Part shown: piece after piece, positions 17,839 through 26,539 of the stretch
Layout: every line of letters begins with the position of its first letter
How positions within the stretch are numbered: the stretch's first letter is position 1
Source of the DNA: Vogesella margarita
GTDB taxonomy: Bacteria; Pseudomonadota; Gammaproteobacteria; Burkholderiales; Chromobacteriaceae
Direction of reading: 5' to 3'
Length of the DNA stretch: 64,000 nucleotides
Assembly: GCF_028548475.1 (NCBI RefSeq)
Contig: NZ_JAQQLE010000002.1
Location: 62,001 to 126,000 of the forward strand
Notes under the pieces: model-generated
The model's input: the letters and a program-made list of their open reading frames with translations, nothing else
The model's database searches: none
What the model was told of the DNA's origin: nothing
Program-made: the position numbers and the translations under genes

Positions 17839-18480
17839 ATGAGCCTGTCCCGCTATTCCGCAATCATCTCCGCCGCGCTGCTGGCCGCCTGCGCCGCCAC
17901 CGCACCGCAACCCGACGGCCGCTGGAAGTCGGCCGGCGACAACGAGCCGCCGATCGAGCTGGAACTGAAACACGGCCGCCTGTCGGTATCCGGCGGCTGC
18001 AACCGCCTGTTCGGCACCGCCCGCGTCGAGAACGGCGTGCTGATCGTCGACCAGCTGGCCAGCACCATGATGGCCTGCGACCCGGTGTCGATGGCGCGCG
18101 ACCGCGAGCTCAGCCAGCTGCTGGGCAGCCGGCCGACGGTGCGGCAGCAGGACGGCCGCCTGCTGCTGGCCGGGCCGGGCAAGCAGCTGGAATTGCGGCA
18201 GCAGCAGGACCTGTCGGCGGCGTCGACGCGCCTGGTCTACGTCGCCGCCGAGCGCAAGCCGTGCAGCGGCGTGGCGCCGATGCAGTGCCTGCAGGTGCGG
18301 GAGCGGAAGGACGCGCCGTGGCAGCTGCACTATGGCGAGATCGAGGGCTTCAAACCCGAGCCGGGCATTGCCTACCGCCTGCGCATCAGGGAAGTGAAAG
18401 TCGCCAAGCCGCCGGCCGACGCGCCATCCGTGCGCTGGGTGCTGGACCAAGTGATCGAACAGCAGATGGTCGCGCCGTAA
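17839..18480 (+). CDS. META / DUF4377 domain lipoprotein
   Basis: 213 residues, preceded by AAGGAG. The signal peptide ends in a lipobox (LLAACAA, Cys18), so it is a lipoprotein, probably in the outer membrane. Residues 25-115 form a META domain (GRWKSAGD, LSVSGGCNRLFGTARV, LASTMMAC), as in HslJ. Residues 130-205 match DUF4377 (LVYVAAERKPCSGVAPMQCLQVRE, IEGFKPEPGIAYRLRI). Such proteins are linked to envelope stress or novobiocin resistance, but no molecular function is known. The gene ends just before a terminator formed by two uptake-like repeats. Confidence 0.88.
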   Translation: MSLSRYSAIISAALLAACAATAPQPDGRWKSAGDNEPPIELELKHGRLSVSGGCNRLFGTARVENGVLIVDQLASTMMACDPVSMARDRELSQLLGSRPTVRQQDGRLLLAGPGKQLELRQQQDLSAASTRLVYVAAERKPCSGVAPMQCLQVRERKDAPWQLHYGEIEGFKPEPGIAYRLRIREVKVAKPPADAPSVRWVLDQVIEQQMVAP

Positions 18481-18503
18481 AACGTGCGGCGCAGTCCATA
18501 AAA

Positions 18504-18546
18504 AAACATGCGGCCAACCTTGTCCAAGGTTGGCCGCATGTTTTTG
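18504..18546. terminator. Bidirectional terminator made of inverted uptake-like 13-mers
   Basis: Exact copies at 18509-18521 and 18526-18538 face each other across four bases. Flanking AAAAACA/TGTTTTT extends the stem and gives T-runs on both strands. It separates the convergent META and EamA genes. Confidence 0.88.
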
Positions 18547-18559
18547 GGGCAGGGAAAAC

Positions 18560-19468
18560 TCAGCGCCGCGCGATCAGCACGATGCCCATCCCGATCAGCA
18601 ACATGCCCAGCAGCTCGCCACCGCCCGGCCATTCGCTGAGGCTGGTGGCGGCCATCGCCACTGCCAGCACCGGGATCACCAGCGCGTTGAAGCTGAGCGT
18701 GGACGCCGGCAGGCGGCGCAGCAGCCACAGCCACGCCAGCCAGCCGACCGCGCTGGAGAACACGCCGGAGTAGACCATGCCCAGCACGAAGGCCGGCGAC
18801 CAGTGGATGGCGGCGAAATCGGCGAACGGCAGCAGCAGCGGCAGTGGCGCGAGGCCGATCAGCGCCTGCCAGCCAGAGAAGTTCAGGCTGTCGAGCTGGC
18901 CCTGCTGCGCGGTCTTCTTGGTCAGCACCGAGCCCAGCGCCCACAGGAAGCCGGCCAGCACCGCCAGCAGCATCGGCAGCACGCCGCCGTGCAGCTGCCA
19001 CGGCGCCACGATCAGCATCAGCCCGGCAAAGCCGGCGATCAGCGCGCGGCGCGCGTTGGCGGTGAACGGCTCGGCCAGCAGCCAGCGCGACAGCAGCGCC
19101 ACCCAGAACGGCATGGTGAACACCAGCACCGAGGTGCGTCCGGCGGCGCCGGCCACCAGCGCCAGCGTCACCGTCAGGCCGTAGGCGAAGGTGGTGGTCA
19201 GCCCGACCTTGGCGGCCTCGCCCAGCCGCTGCGGGCGCAGGCCGTGGCCGCGCACCAGCAGCACGCCGAACAGCGTCAGGCTGCCGATGGTGGTGCGCAG
19301 GATCAGGTGGGTGATCGGCGTCGCCGCCTGCAGCGTCACCTTCATCACCACGTAGTTGTACGCCCACATGGTCACCAGCCCGGCGAACAGCGCGTAGGGC
19401 AGCCAGCGGCTGGTGGACAGCATGGCAAGGTTGGCCGCAAGGCGGCGGGCGGGGTTGAGGGTGCTCAT
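18560..19468 (-). CDS. EamA/DMT-family membrane transporter
   Basis: 302 residues from ATG 19468 (MSTLNPARRLAANLAML); an upstream in-frame ATG at 19510 is less likely. About ten hydrophobic helices in two EamA repeats (about residues 20-150 and 165-300). These drug/metabolite transporters usually export small molecules or amino acids. The gene diverges from an Lrp/AsnC regulator, a common arrangement for amino-acid exporters, so control by that regulator is likely. An exact uptake-like 13-mer (19427-19439) encodes Arg-Leu-Ala-Ala-Asn at the N-terminus. Confidence 0.87.
   Translation of the reverse strand: MSTLNPARRLAANLAMLSTSRWLPYALFAGLVTMWAYNYVVMKVTLQAATPITHLILRTTIGSLTLFGVLLVRGHGLRPQRLGEAAKVGLTTTFAYGLTVTLALVAGAAGRTSVLVFTMPFWVALLSRWLLAEPFTANARRALIAGFAGLMLIVAPWQLHGGVLPMLLAVLAGFLWALGSVLTKKTAQQGQLDSLNFSGWQALIGLAPLPLLLPFADFAAIHWSPAFVLGMVYSGVFSSAVGWLAWLWLLRRLPASTLSFNALVIPVLAVAMAATSLSEWPGGGELLGMLLIGMGIVLIARR
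19427..19439 (+). repeat. Uptake-like 13-mer, exact copy inside a gene
   Basis: AAGGTTGGCCGCA in the first codons of the EamA transporter. Confidence 0.8.
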
Positions 19469-19605
19469 GTGCGGCTCCGGTGGCGGGCGGCGGCCCGATG
19501 CGATACCCACAGTGTAGAAAGCCCGCCGCTGCCGCTTGCTGCGTTATCATGCATCGAGCCGCAGCCAGACTGCGTTTCAATACATTTCTACGCAGGATTC
19601 CTGAC

Positions 19606-20070
19606 ATGCTGGATGCTTACGATCGCAAACTGCTGGCGCTGCTGCAGGACGACGCGCGCCAGACCCACGACGCGCTGGCCGAGGCGGTCAACCTGTCGCC
19701 CACCGCCGTCACCCGCCGCCTGAAGCGGCTGCGTAGCGAAGGGCTGATCCGGCGCGAGGTGGCGCTGGTCGATCCGGCGCTGTTCGGGCGCACGCTGCGG
19801 CTGGTGGTGAACGTGATGATGCAGCGTGCGCAGGCGCCGCTGGTGGACGCGTTCAAGGCGGCGATGGAGGCGGCGCCGGAGGTGATGGAGTGCTACAACG
19901 TCACCGGGCGGCCGGATTTCGTGCTGATCGTGCTGGTGCGCGACATGGGCGACTACGAGCGCTTCGCCCGCGCCCACCTGATGAACAACCCGCACGTGCG
20001 CGAGTTCGAATCACTGGTGGTGATCAATACCTGCAAGTACCGCACCGCGGTGCCGGCCGATCCGGACTGA
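19606..20070 (+). CDS. Lrp/AsnC-family transcriptional regulator
   Basis: 154 residues from ATG 19606 (MLDAYDRKLLALLQDDAR). N-terminal AsnC-type winged helix (residues 1-60, HDALAEAVNLSPTAVTRRLKRL) and C-terminal RAM ligand-binding domain (residues 70-148, VMECYNVTGRPDFVLIVLVRDM). It likely binds an amino acid and regulates the divergent EamA exporter; the 137-base gap would hold the operator. The gene ends before a terminator made of uptake-like repeats. Confidence 0.92.
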   Translation: MLDAYDRKLLALLQDDARQTHDALAEAVNLSPTAVTRRLKRLRSEGLIRREVALVDPALFGRTLRLVVNVMMQRAQAPLVDAFKAAMEAAPEVMECYNVTGRPDFVLIVLVRDMGDYERFARAHLMNNPHVREFESLVVINTCKYRTAVPADPD

Positions 20071-20179
20071 GCGCCGCCAAGCAGACCCCGCCGTACGACG
20101 GGTACGGTCTGCGTCGGCGCACCTTGGCACGGGTGCGCGGCGAGGCTTGGTTCGCGGCGCTGGCCGCGGCCCTGCAAAT

Positions 20180-20215
20180 GACTGCGGCCAACCTTTGCCA
20201 AGGTTGGCCGCAATA
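20180..20215. terminator. Inverted pair of uptake-like 13-mers between convergent genes
   Basis: Exact copies at 20183-20195 and 20200-20212 with a four-base loop. The stem has no long T-run, so termination is likely but weaker than at 18504. It lies between the Lrp and CBS genes. Confidence 0.7.
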
Positions 20216-20244
20216 TTGTCCGGCTTAGCTTAAGGCGCCGCGGC

Positions 20245-20847
20245 TCAGTCTTCGTGCAGCACCGCGTGTTCGATCTCGGCGAAGGCCTGCGGCACGCGGA
20301 TGAAGTTCAGCGAGATGCCGAGCCGGCGCGCGATGTGCGAGGTGGAGAACAGGCCGCACACTTCCAGATGCTTGCTGCTGCCGTTCAGCTCCACCACCAG
20401 CGCGTGCTGGCGACCGGTGTGCTTCATGGTGGCGACCAGCTGGCCGATGCTGGCATGCGCCACCTCGGCCATGTCCAGTGCCTCCAGCTCGCGGCGCGGC
20501 GTCATCACGTCGGAGACCAGCAACTCATCGTGGCGCTTGCCGCGTTCCTGGATGCATTTCATCGGCCGCTCGCCGAGCACGTCGGAGGCGGTGAGCAGGC
20601 CGGTCAGCGCGCCGTCGCGGTCGGTGACGAACAGCAGGCGGATGCCGTGGCTGACCATGCGCTCGTGGGCGTCGTGCAGCAGCGCGTCCTCGCAGATGCT
20701 GACCGGGTCGATCACCTTGAGGTCGGTCATCACCTCCAGCGCCGGGCTTTTCAGCGTCAGCGTGCGCTGCGGGCGCTGGTCGACGTGGATCAGGTCGGTG
20801 GTTTGCGGCAGGGTCAGGGTGGTCAGGGCTTGGTACTGGGTGTCCAT
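20245..20847 (-). CDS. CBS-pair domain protein
   Basis: 200 residues from ATG 20847 (MDTQYQALTTLTLPQ), preceded by AGGAG. Two CBS motifs are visible: residues 40-105 (VMTDLKVIDPVSICEDALL, GIRLLFVTDRDGALTGLLTASDVL) and residues 120-185 (VSDVMTPRRELEALDM, QHALVVELNGSSKHLEVCGLFSTSHI). A CBS pair usually binds adenine nucleotides and regulates partners; it stands alone here with no catalytic domain. Monocistronic, with a 277-base upstream spacer in which I see no other gene. Confidence 0.87.
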   Translation of the reverse strand: MDTQYQALTTLTLPQTTDLIHVDQRPQRTLTLKSPALEVMTDLKVIDPVSICEDALLHDAHERMVSHGIRLLFVTDRDGALTGLLTASDVLGERPMKCIQERGKRHDELLVSDVMTPRRELEALDMAEVAHASIGQLVATMKHTGRQHALVVELNGSSKHLEVCGLFSTSHIARRLGISLNFIRVPQAFAEIEHAVLHED

Positions 20848-21124
20848 GGCGGGCGCTCCTCGTCTGTGTTCTGGTTTTGCCGCGCGCCGGACCCGGGGTC
20901 GCGGCGGCGGTGCGCGGTACCGGGGCGACACGATCACGCTTCCCCATTTGCGCCCCGGTTGCTTTATCTAAACATGCTTTTCCGGCGCCTGGCGTGTTTT
21001 TCGTGGCCGGCGGCTGATTTTCGTCAACCACAGGAGCTAGCCGGCTCCGTCTTTTGGCGTATCGGCAACAGTGGCCGCCGCTTATACACTGGCAGTCCCG
21101 CCCCGTGTACCAGGACCACCCGCC

Positions 21125-21520
21125 ATGACCGCCATTACCGATTTCGCCAGCCTGCTGGCCGCCGCCCGCGCCCAGCCGACCCCGCAACGCCTGCTGTTCG
21201 CCTTTTGCCAGCGCCGCCTGCACGACGACCACAGCGCGCAGGAAGCGGAACGCTTCGCCGCCGGCGAGGGCGGCATCCTGCAACCCATCCTGTGCGTGGA
21301 CAAGACGCCGGCCGAGCTGGGCGATTTCGCGCAGCTGGCGCAGGACGCCGACGCGCTGGACGCGCGCTGGCAGCTGGTGTTCGTCGCCGCCATCGACAGC
21401 AGCAGCAGCGCCGACGCCGACGGCCCGCTGAAGCGCATGGTGCAGACCATCCAGACCGGCGGCGACGTGGCGCGCTACCTGGCATTCAACCGCGACGGCG
21501 CGCTGCTGCAGTTCCTGTAA
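21125..21520 (+). CDS. Conserved small protein of unknown function
   Basis: 131 residues (MTAITDFASLLAAARAQ). Soluble and acidic, with PQRLLFAFCQRRLHDDHSA and PILCVDKTPAELGDFAQLAQDAD. It resembles a proteobacterial family that databases often label 'ribonucleotide reductase subunit alpha', a label the short length does not support. No catalytic motif is recognised. Monocistronic with its own terminator at 21539-21576. Confidence 0.7.
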   Translation: MTAITDFASLLAAARAQPTPQRLLFAFCQRRLHDDHSAQEAERFAAGEGGILQPILCVDKTPAELGDFAQLAQDADALDARWQLVFVAAIDSSSSADADGPLKRMVQTIQTGGDVARYLAFNRDGALLQFL

Positions 21521-21538
21521 ATAAGCAGCACCATGCCG

Positions 21539-21576
21539 AACGGCCCGGGCAGGGATTCCTGCGGCGGGCCGTTTTT
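21539..21576 (+). terminator. Rho-independent terminator
   Basis: AACGGCCCG (21539-21547) pairs with CGGGCCGTT (21565 on), followed by a T-run. Confidence 0.85.
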
Positions 21577-21619
21577 GCGTGTGGACCGGTACACGGCCGG
21601 CCGCATCAGGAACGAGGGT

Positions 21620-22222
21620 TTACGTCTCTACTACCGGCAACTGCGCCAGTAACTGGTGCAGCGCCGCGTGCAATGCGCTCACCGCGCCGTCCATGTCCCA
21701 GTCGTCGTGCCCCGGCTGCACCACGTTGGAGATGGCGCGCAGCTCGATGAAGGGCACGTTTTCCTGCAGGCAGACGTGGAAGAAGGCGGCGCCCTCCATG
21801 TTCTCGATCTCCACCTCGCTGCTGTCCACGAACGGCGCCAGCGCCGCGTTCAGCGACAGGCTGCGCGCGCGGCGCAGCGTGCTTGCTGCCGGCAGGTGCG
21901 GGCAGTGCAGCGTATGGCGGCGCTCGAACGCCATCTCCAGCGGCAGCTGCGCCAGATGGGTAAAGCCCTGCGGCGTGAAAAAGCCGAGATCGCCCTCCAC
22001 CTCCGAGCTGACCAGCACCACCTCGCCGATGTCCAGCCCGGCCTGCGGATACACGCCGGCGATGCCAGCCAGGATCAGCAGCGACGGCCGCTGCTCGCGG
22101 ATCGCCTTCAGCGTGGCGTAGGCGGTGGCGGTGAGGCCGACGCCGCTGACCACGGTGTCGACGCCGGGATGCTGGAACTGGCGCGCTTCGGTGGCGGTGG
22201 GAAACAGGATGCAGATGCTCAT
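21620..22222 (-). CDS. mqnB: Futalosine hydrolase-like nucleosidase
   Basis: 200 residues from ATG 22222 (MSICILFPTATEARQF). Purine-nucleoside phosphorylase/MTA-nucleosidase fold: VVSGVGLTATAYATL near residue 27, LLILAGIAGVYP near residue 53, and the substrate site VEIENMEGAAFFHVC near residue 145, which matches MqnB more than MTA/SAH nucleosidase. MqnB cleaves hypoxanthine from futalosine in the alternative menaquinone pathway. No other mqn gene is in the window, so a different nucleoside is possible. Convergent with the preceding small gene. Confidence 0.75.
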   Translation of the reverse strand: MSICILFPTATEARQFQHPGVDTVVSGVGLTATAYATLKAIREQRPSLLILAGIAGVYPQAGLDIGEVVLVSSEVEGDLGFFTPQGFTHLAQLPLEMAFERRHTLHCPHLPAASTLRRARSLSLNAALAPFVDSSEVEIENMEGAAFFHVCLQENVPFIELRAISNVVQPGHDDWDMDGAVSALHAALHQLLAQLPVVET

Positions 22223-22368
22223 GACGGCTCGCGGATTCGGGGTAAAGGAACAGCCGCCACTATGCCACAGCGGCCGGCGCGGCCGGGCGGCTGCGGCCTG
22301 CATTTAGTGGTATTCTTTTCCGGAATTTGAGCCATTACTGAATAATCCCGTTTCCCGGTGCCATCGCC

Positions 22369-23517
22369 ATGGCCGATCCCGCCAAAACCCGACTGCCTTC
22401 CTCCCTCGTCCGTATCGGCCAACCGCTGCCGGTCGATGTCTACCACGAGAGCGGCATCCTGCTGCTGAAGAAGGGCCACTACGTGCTGACCCCGGAGCAG
22501 CGCGAACAGCTGCTCGACGCCGGCCACGGCGACAGCGAGGCGGTGGCGGCGCGGCTGGAGCGCGAGCAACAGGAACGCGCGGCGCGGCGGCAGCAGGACA
22601 GTCTGGCGCAGCCGAGCAATCCGCTGGTGGAGTTCGAATTCCTGCTGCACCGCGTCGAGGGCCTGCTCAGCCACGGCCTGGCGGTGCGCGGTCTGGGCAG
22701 CGCGCTGCGCGAGGTGGTTTCCAGCCTGCTGGAGCTGTGCCAGCGCCTGCCGGACGGCATGCTGGCGGCCAGCCTGCTGCTGGACAGCCGCCTGCCCGCC
22801 GCCGCGCACGGGCTGCGGGTGGCGACCACGCTGGCGGTGCTCGGCCGCCGCCTGGGGCTGGACGCGGCGACGCTCTACAGCGCCTGCGGCGCGGCGCTGA
22901 CGATGAATATCGCCATCATTGGCCTGCTGGGCAAGCTGCGGCTGCAGGACGAGCCGCTGAGCGAGGCGCAGAACGCGGCGCTGCTCGCCCATCCGGTGAT
23001 CGGCTCCGCCATCCTGCGCGAGGCCGGCATCGACGACGAGCTGTGGCACAGCCTGGTGCAGTGCCACCACGAGAAGCCGGACGGCAGCGGCTATCCGCAG
23101 GCGCTCTGTGGCGACGAGGTGCAGCCGCTGGCGCGCCTGCTGGCGCTCCTGGACCAGATCGGGGAACAGGTGGAAAGCGGGCGCCTGCTGCCGTCGCAGG
23201 TGCTGGCGACGCTGTTCCGCGATCCGGCCGGCGGCCACGATCCGGCGCAGCTGGCGGCGCTGGTGAAGGAGCTGGGCGTGTACCCGCCGGGCAGCTTCGT
23301 CGAGCTGGCCAGCGGCGAGATCGCGGTGGTCACCTACCGCGGCGACAGTGCCAACACACCGCGGGTGGCGGCGCTGCGCCGCCGTGACGGCCCGCCCTAC
23401 GCCGAGCCGCTGCTGCGCGACACCCGCCAGCTGGGCTTCCGCATCACTAAGGCGGTCGGCCGCGGCAGCACCGGCGTCAAGCCGGCCTATCTGATCCGGC
23501 TGTGGCAGCGGCGCTGA
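22369..23517 (+). CDS. Degenerate HD-GYP domain protein
   Basis: 382 residues. The N-terminal 90 residues resemble the DUF3391-type region seen before HD-GYP domains. Residues 130-285 have the HD-GYP layout: AAHGLRV, then ALTMNIAIIG where an active enzyme has HDIGK, HPVIGSAIL, and CHHEKPDGSGYP, which is intact. The catalytic His-Asp pair is therefore replaced by Met-Asn, so phosphodiesterase activity is doubtful and a cyclic-di-GMP binding or scaffold role is more likely. A C-terminal segment (about residues 300-380) follows. No signal peptide or membrane helix. Monocistronic. Confidence 0.75.
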   Translation: MADPAKTRLPSSLVRIGQPLPVDVYHESGILLLKKGHYVLTPEQREQLLDAGHGDSEAVAARLEREQQERAARRQQDSLAQPSNPLVEFEFLLHRVEGLLSHGLAVRGLGSALREVVSSLLELCQRLPDGMLAASLLLDSRLPAAAHGLRVATTLAVLGRRLGLDAATLYSACGAALTMNIAIIGLLGKLRLQDEPLSEAQNAALLAHPVIGSAILREAGIDDELWHSLVQCHHEKPDGSGYPQALCGDEVQPLARLLALLDQIGEQVESGRLLPSQVLATLFRDPAGGHDPAQLAALVKELGVYPPGSFVELASGEIAVVTYRGDSANTPRVAALRRRDGPPYAEPLLRDTRQLGFRITKAVGRGSTGVKPAYLIRLWQRR

Positions 23518-23641
23518 GCGCCTGTTCACAATCTGCTGCCACTTGATCCTGCTGCTTCATATCCGGTTAAACGCCGTTTTCCCAGCCATTTTTGCCTTGC
23601 ATCGCGTGAGCGCGCGGGATGGTGAATACACGCTGAGGCGC

Positions 23642-23654
23642 AAGGTTGGCCGCA
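23642..23654 (+). repeat. Uptake-like 13-mer, exact copy
   Basis: AAGGTTGGCCGCA in the 172-base spacer between the HD-GYP-like and BenE genes. I see nothing else in that spacer. Confidence 0.8.
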
Positions 23655-23689
23655 AGCCTTGCCGATTCATTGCTTCATGACATCCCGCC

Positions 23690-24871
23690 TCAGGCACCGC
23701 GCAGCGCCAGCCGTGGCTGCCAACGCAAGACCGCACTGGCGGCGACCCCGGCCAGCAGCGCCCACAGCGGCGCGCCGATGCCGGCGATGCTGACGCCGGA
23801 CGCCGCCACCACGAAGGTCAGCAAGGCCGCCTCGCGCTGGCTGTCATTGCCCAGCGCCGCGCTCAGCGACGAGGCCAGGGTGCCGAACAGCGCCAGCGCC
23901 GCCGCGGCCATCACCAGCGCCTTGGGCAGCACCAGCAGCAGCGCCACCAGCGAGCCGCCCACCGCTGCCACCAAGAGGTAGCTCAGCGCCGCCACCACGC
24001 CGGCCTTCCAGCGTTGTTGCGGATCGGGATGGCACTCGGGGCCGGTGCACATCGCCGCGGTAATCGCCGCCAGCACCACACCGTGGCCGCCGAACGGCGC
24101 CAAGAGCAGCGACACGCCGCCCAGCAGGCTGACCGGCACCCGTGCCGGCAGCTCGTAGCCGTCGTTTTTCAGCACCGCCATGCCGGGCAGGAACTGGCCG
24201 GTCAGCGCCACCAGCGCCAGCGGCAGCGCGATATTGCTGAGGCCGGCGACGCTGAATTGCGGCGTGGTCCACTGCGGGCCGCTGGCGGTGGCGGCCAACG
24301 TTGGCGTGGCGGCAAAACCGCCCTGCAGCGCCAGCAGCGCGCAGCCCAGCAGCAGCGCCGCCATCAGCGCGTAGCGCGGCCACAGCCGGCGACCGGCGAA
24401 GAAGGCCAGCGCCATCGGCAGCACCAGCGCGGCGTGATCGCGCGCCGCCGGCACCAGCTCCACCACGAAGCGGAACAGGATGCCGGCCAGCAGCGCGGCG
24501 GCCAGCGCCGGCGGGAAGCGCTTCATCAGCGCATCGAAGGCGCCGCTGACGCCGACCAGCCACACCGCGAGGCCGGCCAGCACGAAGCCGCCGATGGCCT
24601 CCGCGTAGGGCACGCCGGGCAGGGACGCCAGCAGCACCGCGGCGCCGGGCGTGGACCACGCGGTAATCACCGGCATCTTCCAGCGCCAGGACAGCCACAG
24701 CCCGGCGACGCCGGAGCCGAGTGACACCGCCCACAGCCACGAGGCCAGTTGCGCCGGGGTCAGCCCGGCCTGCTGCGCGGCGTGCACGATGATGAGAAAG
24801 GGGCCGGTGTAGCCGACGGCAATGGTCAGTACACCGGTGATCAGGGTCGACGGGGGTAGGTGTTTGAACAT
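23690..24871 (-). CDS. BenE-family benzoate/H+ symporter-like transporter
   Basis: 393 residues, strongly hydrophobic, about 11-12 helices. VGYTGPFLIIVHAAQ at the N-terminus, AWSTPGAAVLLASLP near residue 75, and FGGHGVVLAAITAAMCTGPECHPDP near residue 270 are signatures of the BenE family. Benzoate or another aromatic acid is the family's usual cargo, but none of the catabolic genes are nearby. The gene diverges from a MocR-type regulator (25093), which probably controls it. Expected in the inner membrane. Confidence 0.88.
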   Translation of the reverse strand: MFKHLPPSTLITGVLTIAVGYTGPFLIIVHAAQQAGLTPAQLASWLWAVSLGSGVAGLWLSWRWKMPVITAWSTPGAAVLLASLPGVPYAEAIGGFVLAGLAVWLVGVSGAFDALMKRFPPALAAALLAGILFRFVVELVPAARDHAALVLPMALAFFAGRRLWPRYALMAALLLGCALLALQGGFAATPTLAATASGPQWTTPQFSVAGLSNIALPLALVALTGQFLPGMAVLKNDGYELPARVPVSLLGGVSLLLAPFGGHGVVLAAITAAMCTGPECHPDPQQRWKAGVVAALSYLLVAAVGGSLVALLLVLPKALVMAAAALALFGTLASSLSAALGNDSQREAALLTFVVAASGVSIAGIGAPLWALLAGVAASAVLRWQPRLALRGA

Positions 24872-25023
24872 GGTAGTCCTTCAGGTCAGAGGCCGCCGCC
24901 GGCCGCGCGCATGGGTAATGCAGAGGGCGGCGCGGTGGACGGCATCCGGCGTCGGTGGACGCTGCCGGTGCGGGTAGCGCGGCGACCGGACTGCCGTGGT
25001 GTCGCCACTGTACGGTGCGCGGT

Positions 25024-25035
25024 TGCGGCCAACCT
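25024..25035 (-). repeat. Uptake-like repeat, 12-base copy
   Basis: TGCGGCCAACCT in the divergent BenE/MocR promoter region. Confidence 0.65.
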
Positions 25036-25072
25036 GCCACAGCCGGCTACAACAGGCTGGCGCCGCGCGCCG

Positions 25073-25088
25073 CTGTTCTATATAACAG
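25073..25088. promoter_or_regulatory. Palindromic element at the MocR start
   Basis: CTGTTCTATATAACAG, an imperfect palindrome four bases before the ATG at 25093. It contains a TATAAC-like -10 box, so it may be an autoregulatory operator over the promoter. Confidence 0.4.
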
Positions 25089-25092
25089 CAGG

Positions 25093-26517
25093 ATGGACCC
25101 AACCCCCCTCCCCGTTTACCGCCACATCGCCGCGACCCTGAGTGCCAGGCTGGACAGCGGCGAATTCCCGCCCGGCAGCCGCTTGCCGGCGGTGCGCGTG
25201 CTGGCCGCCGAATTCGGCGTCAACACCCTCACCGCGCTGGCCGCCTACCGCTATCTGGAACAGCAGCAGCGGGTGCTGGCGCGGCCGCGCGCCGGCTACT
25301 TTGCCGCGCTGCCGGCGGCGCCGTCGTCGCCCGGAACCGCCGCGCCGCTGCCCAGCGCCGCGGCGCTGGTTGATGTCAGCAGCCGCATGTCCACCCTGCT
25401 GCAGCTGGGCGACGAACGCATCCACACCCAGCTGCACATGGCCGAAGCCGCCGCCAGCCTGTATCCGGCCGCCGAGCTGGCGCGGCGCCTGCAGCTGACG
25501 CTGACGCGGCAGCCGGAGCTGATCGGCGCCCATCTGCCGGCCGGCGAACAGCGCCGGCTGCTGGCGGCGCTGGTGCGCCTCGGCGCCGAGCGCGGCCTGG
25601 CACTGGACGAGGGCGGCATCCTGCTCACCCATGGCATTACCGAGGGCATCAGCCTGGCGCTGCGCCACCTGACCCGCCCCGGCGACACGGTGGCGGTGGA
25701 AACACCGGTCTATTTCGGCCTGTTGCAGACGCTGGAGGGGCTGGGGCTGAAGGCGCTGGAAATCCCGTGCACGCCGGAGGCCGGGCTGTCGCTGGAGGCG
25801 CTGGAATTCGCGTTGCACCACGGCCCGGCGGTGAAATGCCTGGTGTGCGTGCCCAACTTCCAGAACCCGACCGGCGCGCTGATGCCGGATGACAACAAGA
25901 AGCGGCTGCTGGCGCTGGCGCGCAAGCACGGCGTCACCATCATCGAGGACGACGTGTTCGGCGACCTGCACTACGGCAACGGGCGGCCGACGCCGCTGAA
26001 GGCGTGGGACCGCGACGGCGACGTGATCTACTGCGCGTCGTTCACCAAGAGCTTCGCGCCGTCGTTCCGCCTCGGCTGGCTGGCCGCCGGTCGCCACCAC
26101 GGCGCGCTGGCGCGGCTGTGCGCCAGCAGCACGCTGGTGTCGTCGCCGTTGTTGCAGGTGGTGCTGGCCGACGTGCTCGACAGTGGCGACTACGCGCGCA
26201 TCAGCCAGCGCCTGCGTCTGCAGCTGGCGGCGCAGATGACAGCGACCGCCGACGCGGTGCTGCAGCACTTTCCGCGCGGCACCCGCGTGCGGCGGCCGCA
26301 GGGCGGCGTGGTGCTGTGGGTGGAGTGTCCGGAGACGGTGGACGGCACGCGTCTGCTGCAGCGCGCGCTGGCGGAGGGCATCAGCTTTGCCCCCGGCGTC
26401 GCGTTCTCGGCCACGCCGCGTTTCGGCCACTGCCTGCGCATCAATTGCGGCCAACCTTTCACCCCGGCGCTGGTGGCGGCGATCGCGCGGCTGGGGCAGC
26501 TGGCGCTGGCGGGCTGA
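25093..26517 (+). CDS. MocR-type regulator (GntR HTH fused to class I aminotransferase domain)
   Basis: 474 residues from ATG 25093 (MDPTPLPVYRHIAATLSA). Residues 1-70 are a GntR winged helix (GEFPPGSRLPAVRVLAAEFGVNTLTALAAYRYLE). Residues 100-470 are a fold-type I aminotransferase with GITEGISLALRHL, NFQNPTGALMP, EDDVFGDLHY and the PLP lysine in SFTKSFAPSFRLGW. MocR proteins use PLP or its adducts as effectors. The divergent BenE transporter is the likely target. Alternative: a true PLP enzyme, less likely given the HTH. Confidence 0.88.
   Translation: MDPTPLPVYRHIAATLSARLDSGEFPPGSRLPAVRVLAAEFGVNTLTALAAYRYLEQQQRVLARPRAGYFAALPAAPSSPGTAAPLPSAAALVDVSSRMSTLLQLGDERIHTQLHMAEAAASLYPAAELARRLQLTLTRQPELIGAHLPAGEQRRLLAALVRLGAERGLALDEGGILLTHGITEGISLALRHLTRPGDTVAVETPVYFGLLQTLEGLGLKALEIPCTPEAGLSLEALEFALHHGPAVKCLVCVPNFQNPTGALMPDDNKKRLLALARKHGVTIIEDDVFGDLHYGNGRPTPLKAWDRDGDVIYCASFTKSFAPSFRLGWLAAGRHHGALARLCASSTLVSSPLLQVVLADVLDSGDYARISQRLRLQLAAQMTATADAVLQHFPRGTRVRRPQGGVVLWVECPETVDGTRLLQRALAEGISFAPGVAFSATPRFGHCLRINCGQPFTPALVAAIARLGQLALAG
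26446..26458 (-). repeat. Uptake-like 13-mer, exact copy inside a gene
   Basis: TGCGGCCAACCTT near the 3' end of the MocR gene, read as Cys-Gly-Gln-Pro-Phe. Confidence 0.8.
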
Positions 26518-26539
26518 GCCGGCGATAAGGAGGCTGGCC

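Noticed and set aside
20082-20113. Inverted GCAGACC/GGTCTGC in the spacer after the Lrp gene.
   Set aside because: Only seven bases with an 18-base gap, no T-run and no clear role; likely chance in GC-rich sequence.
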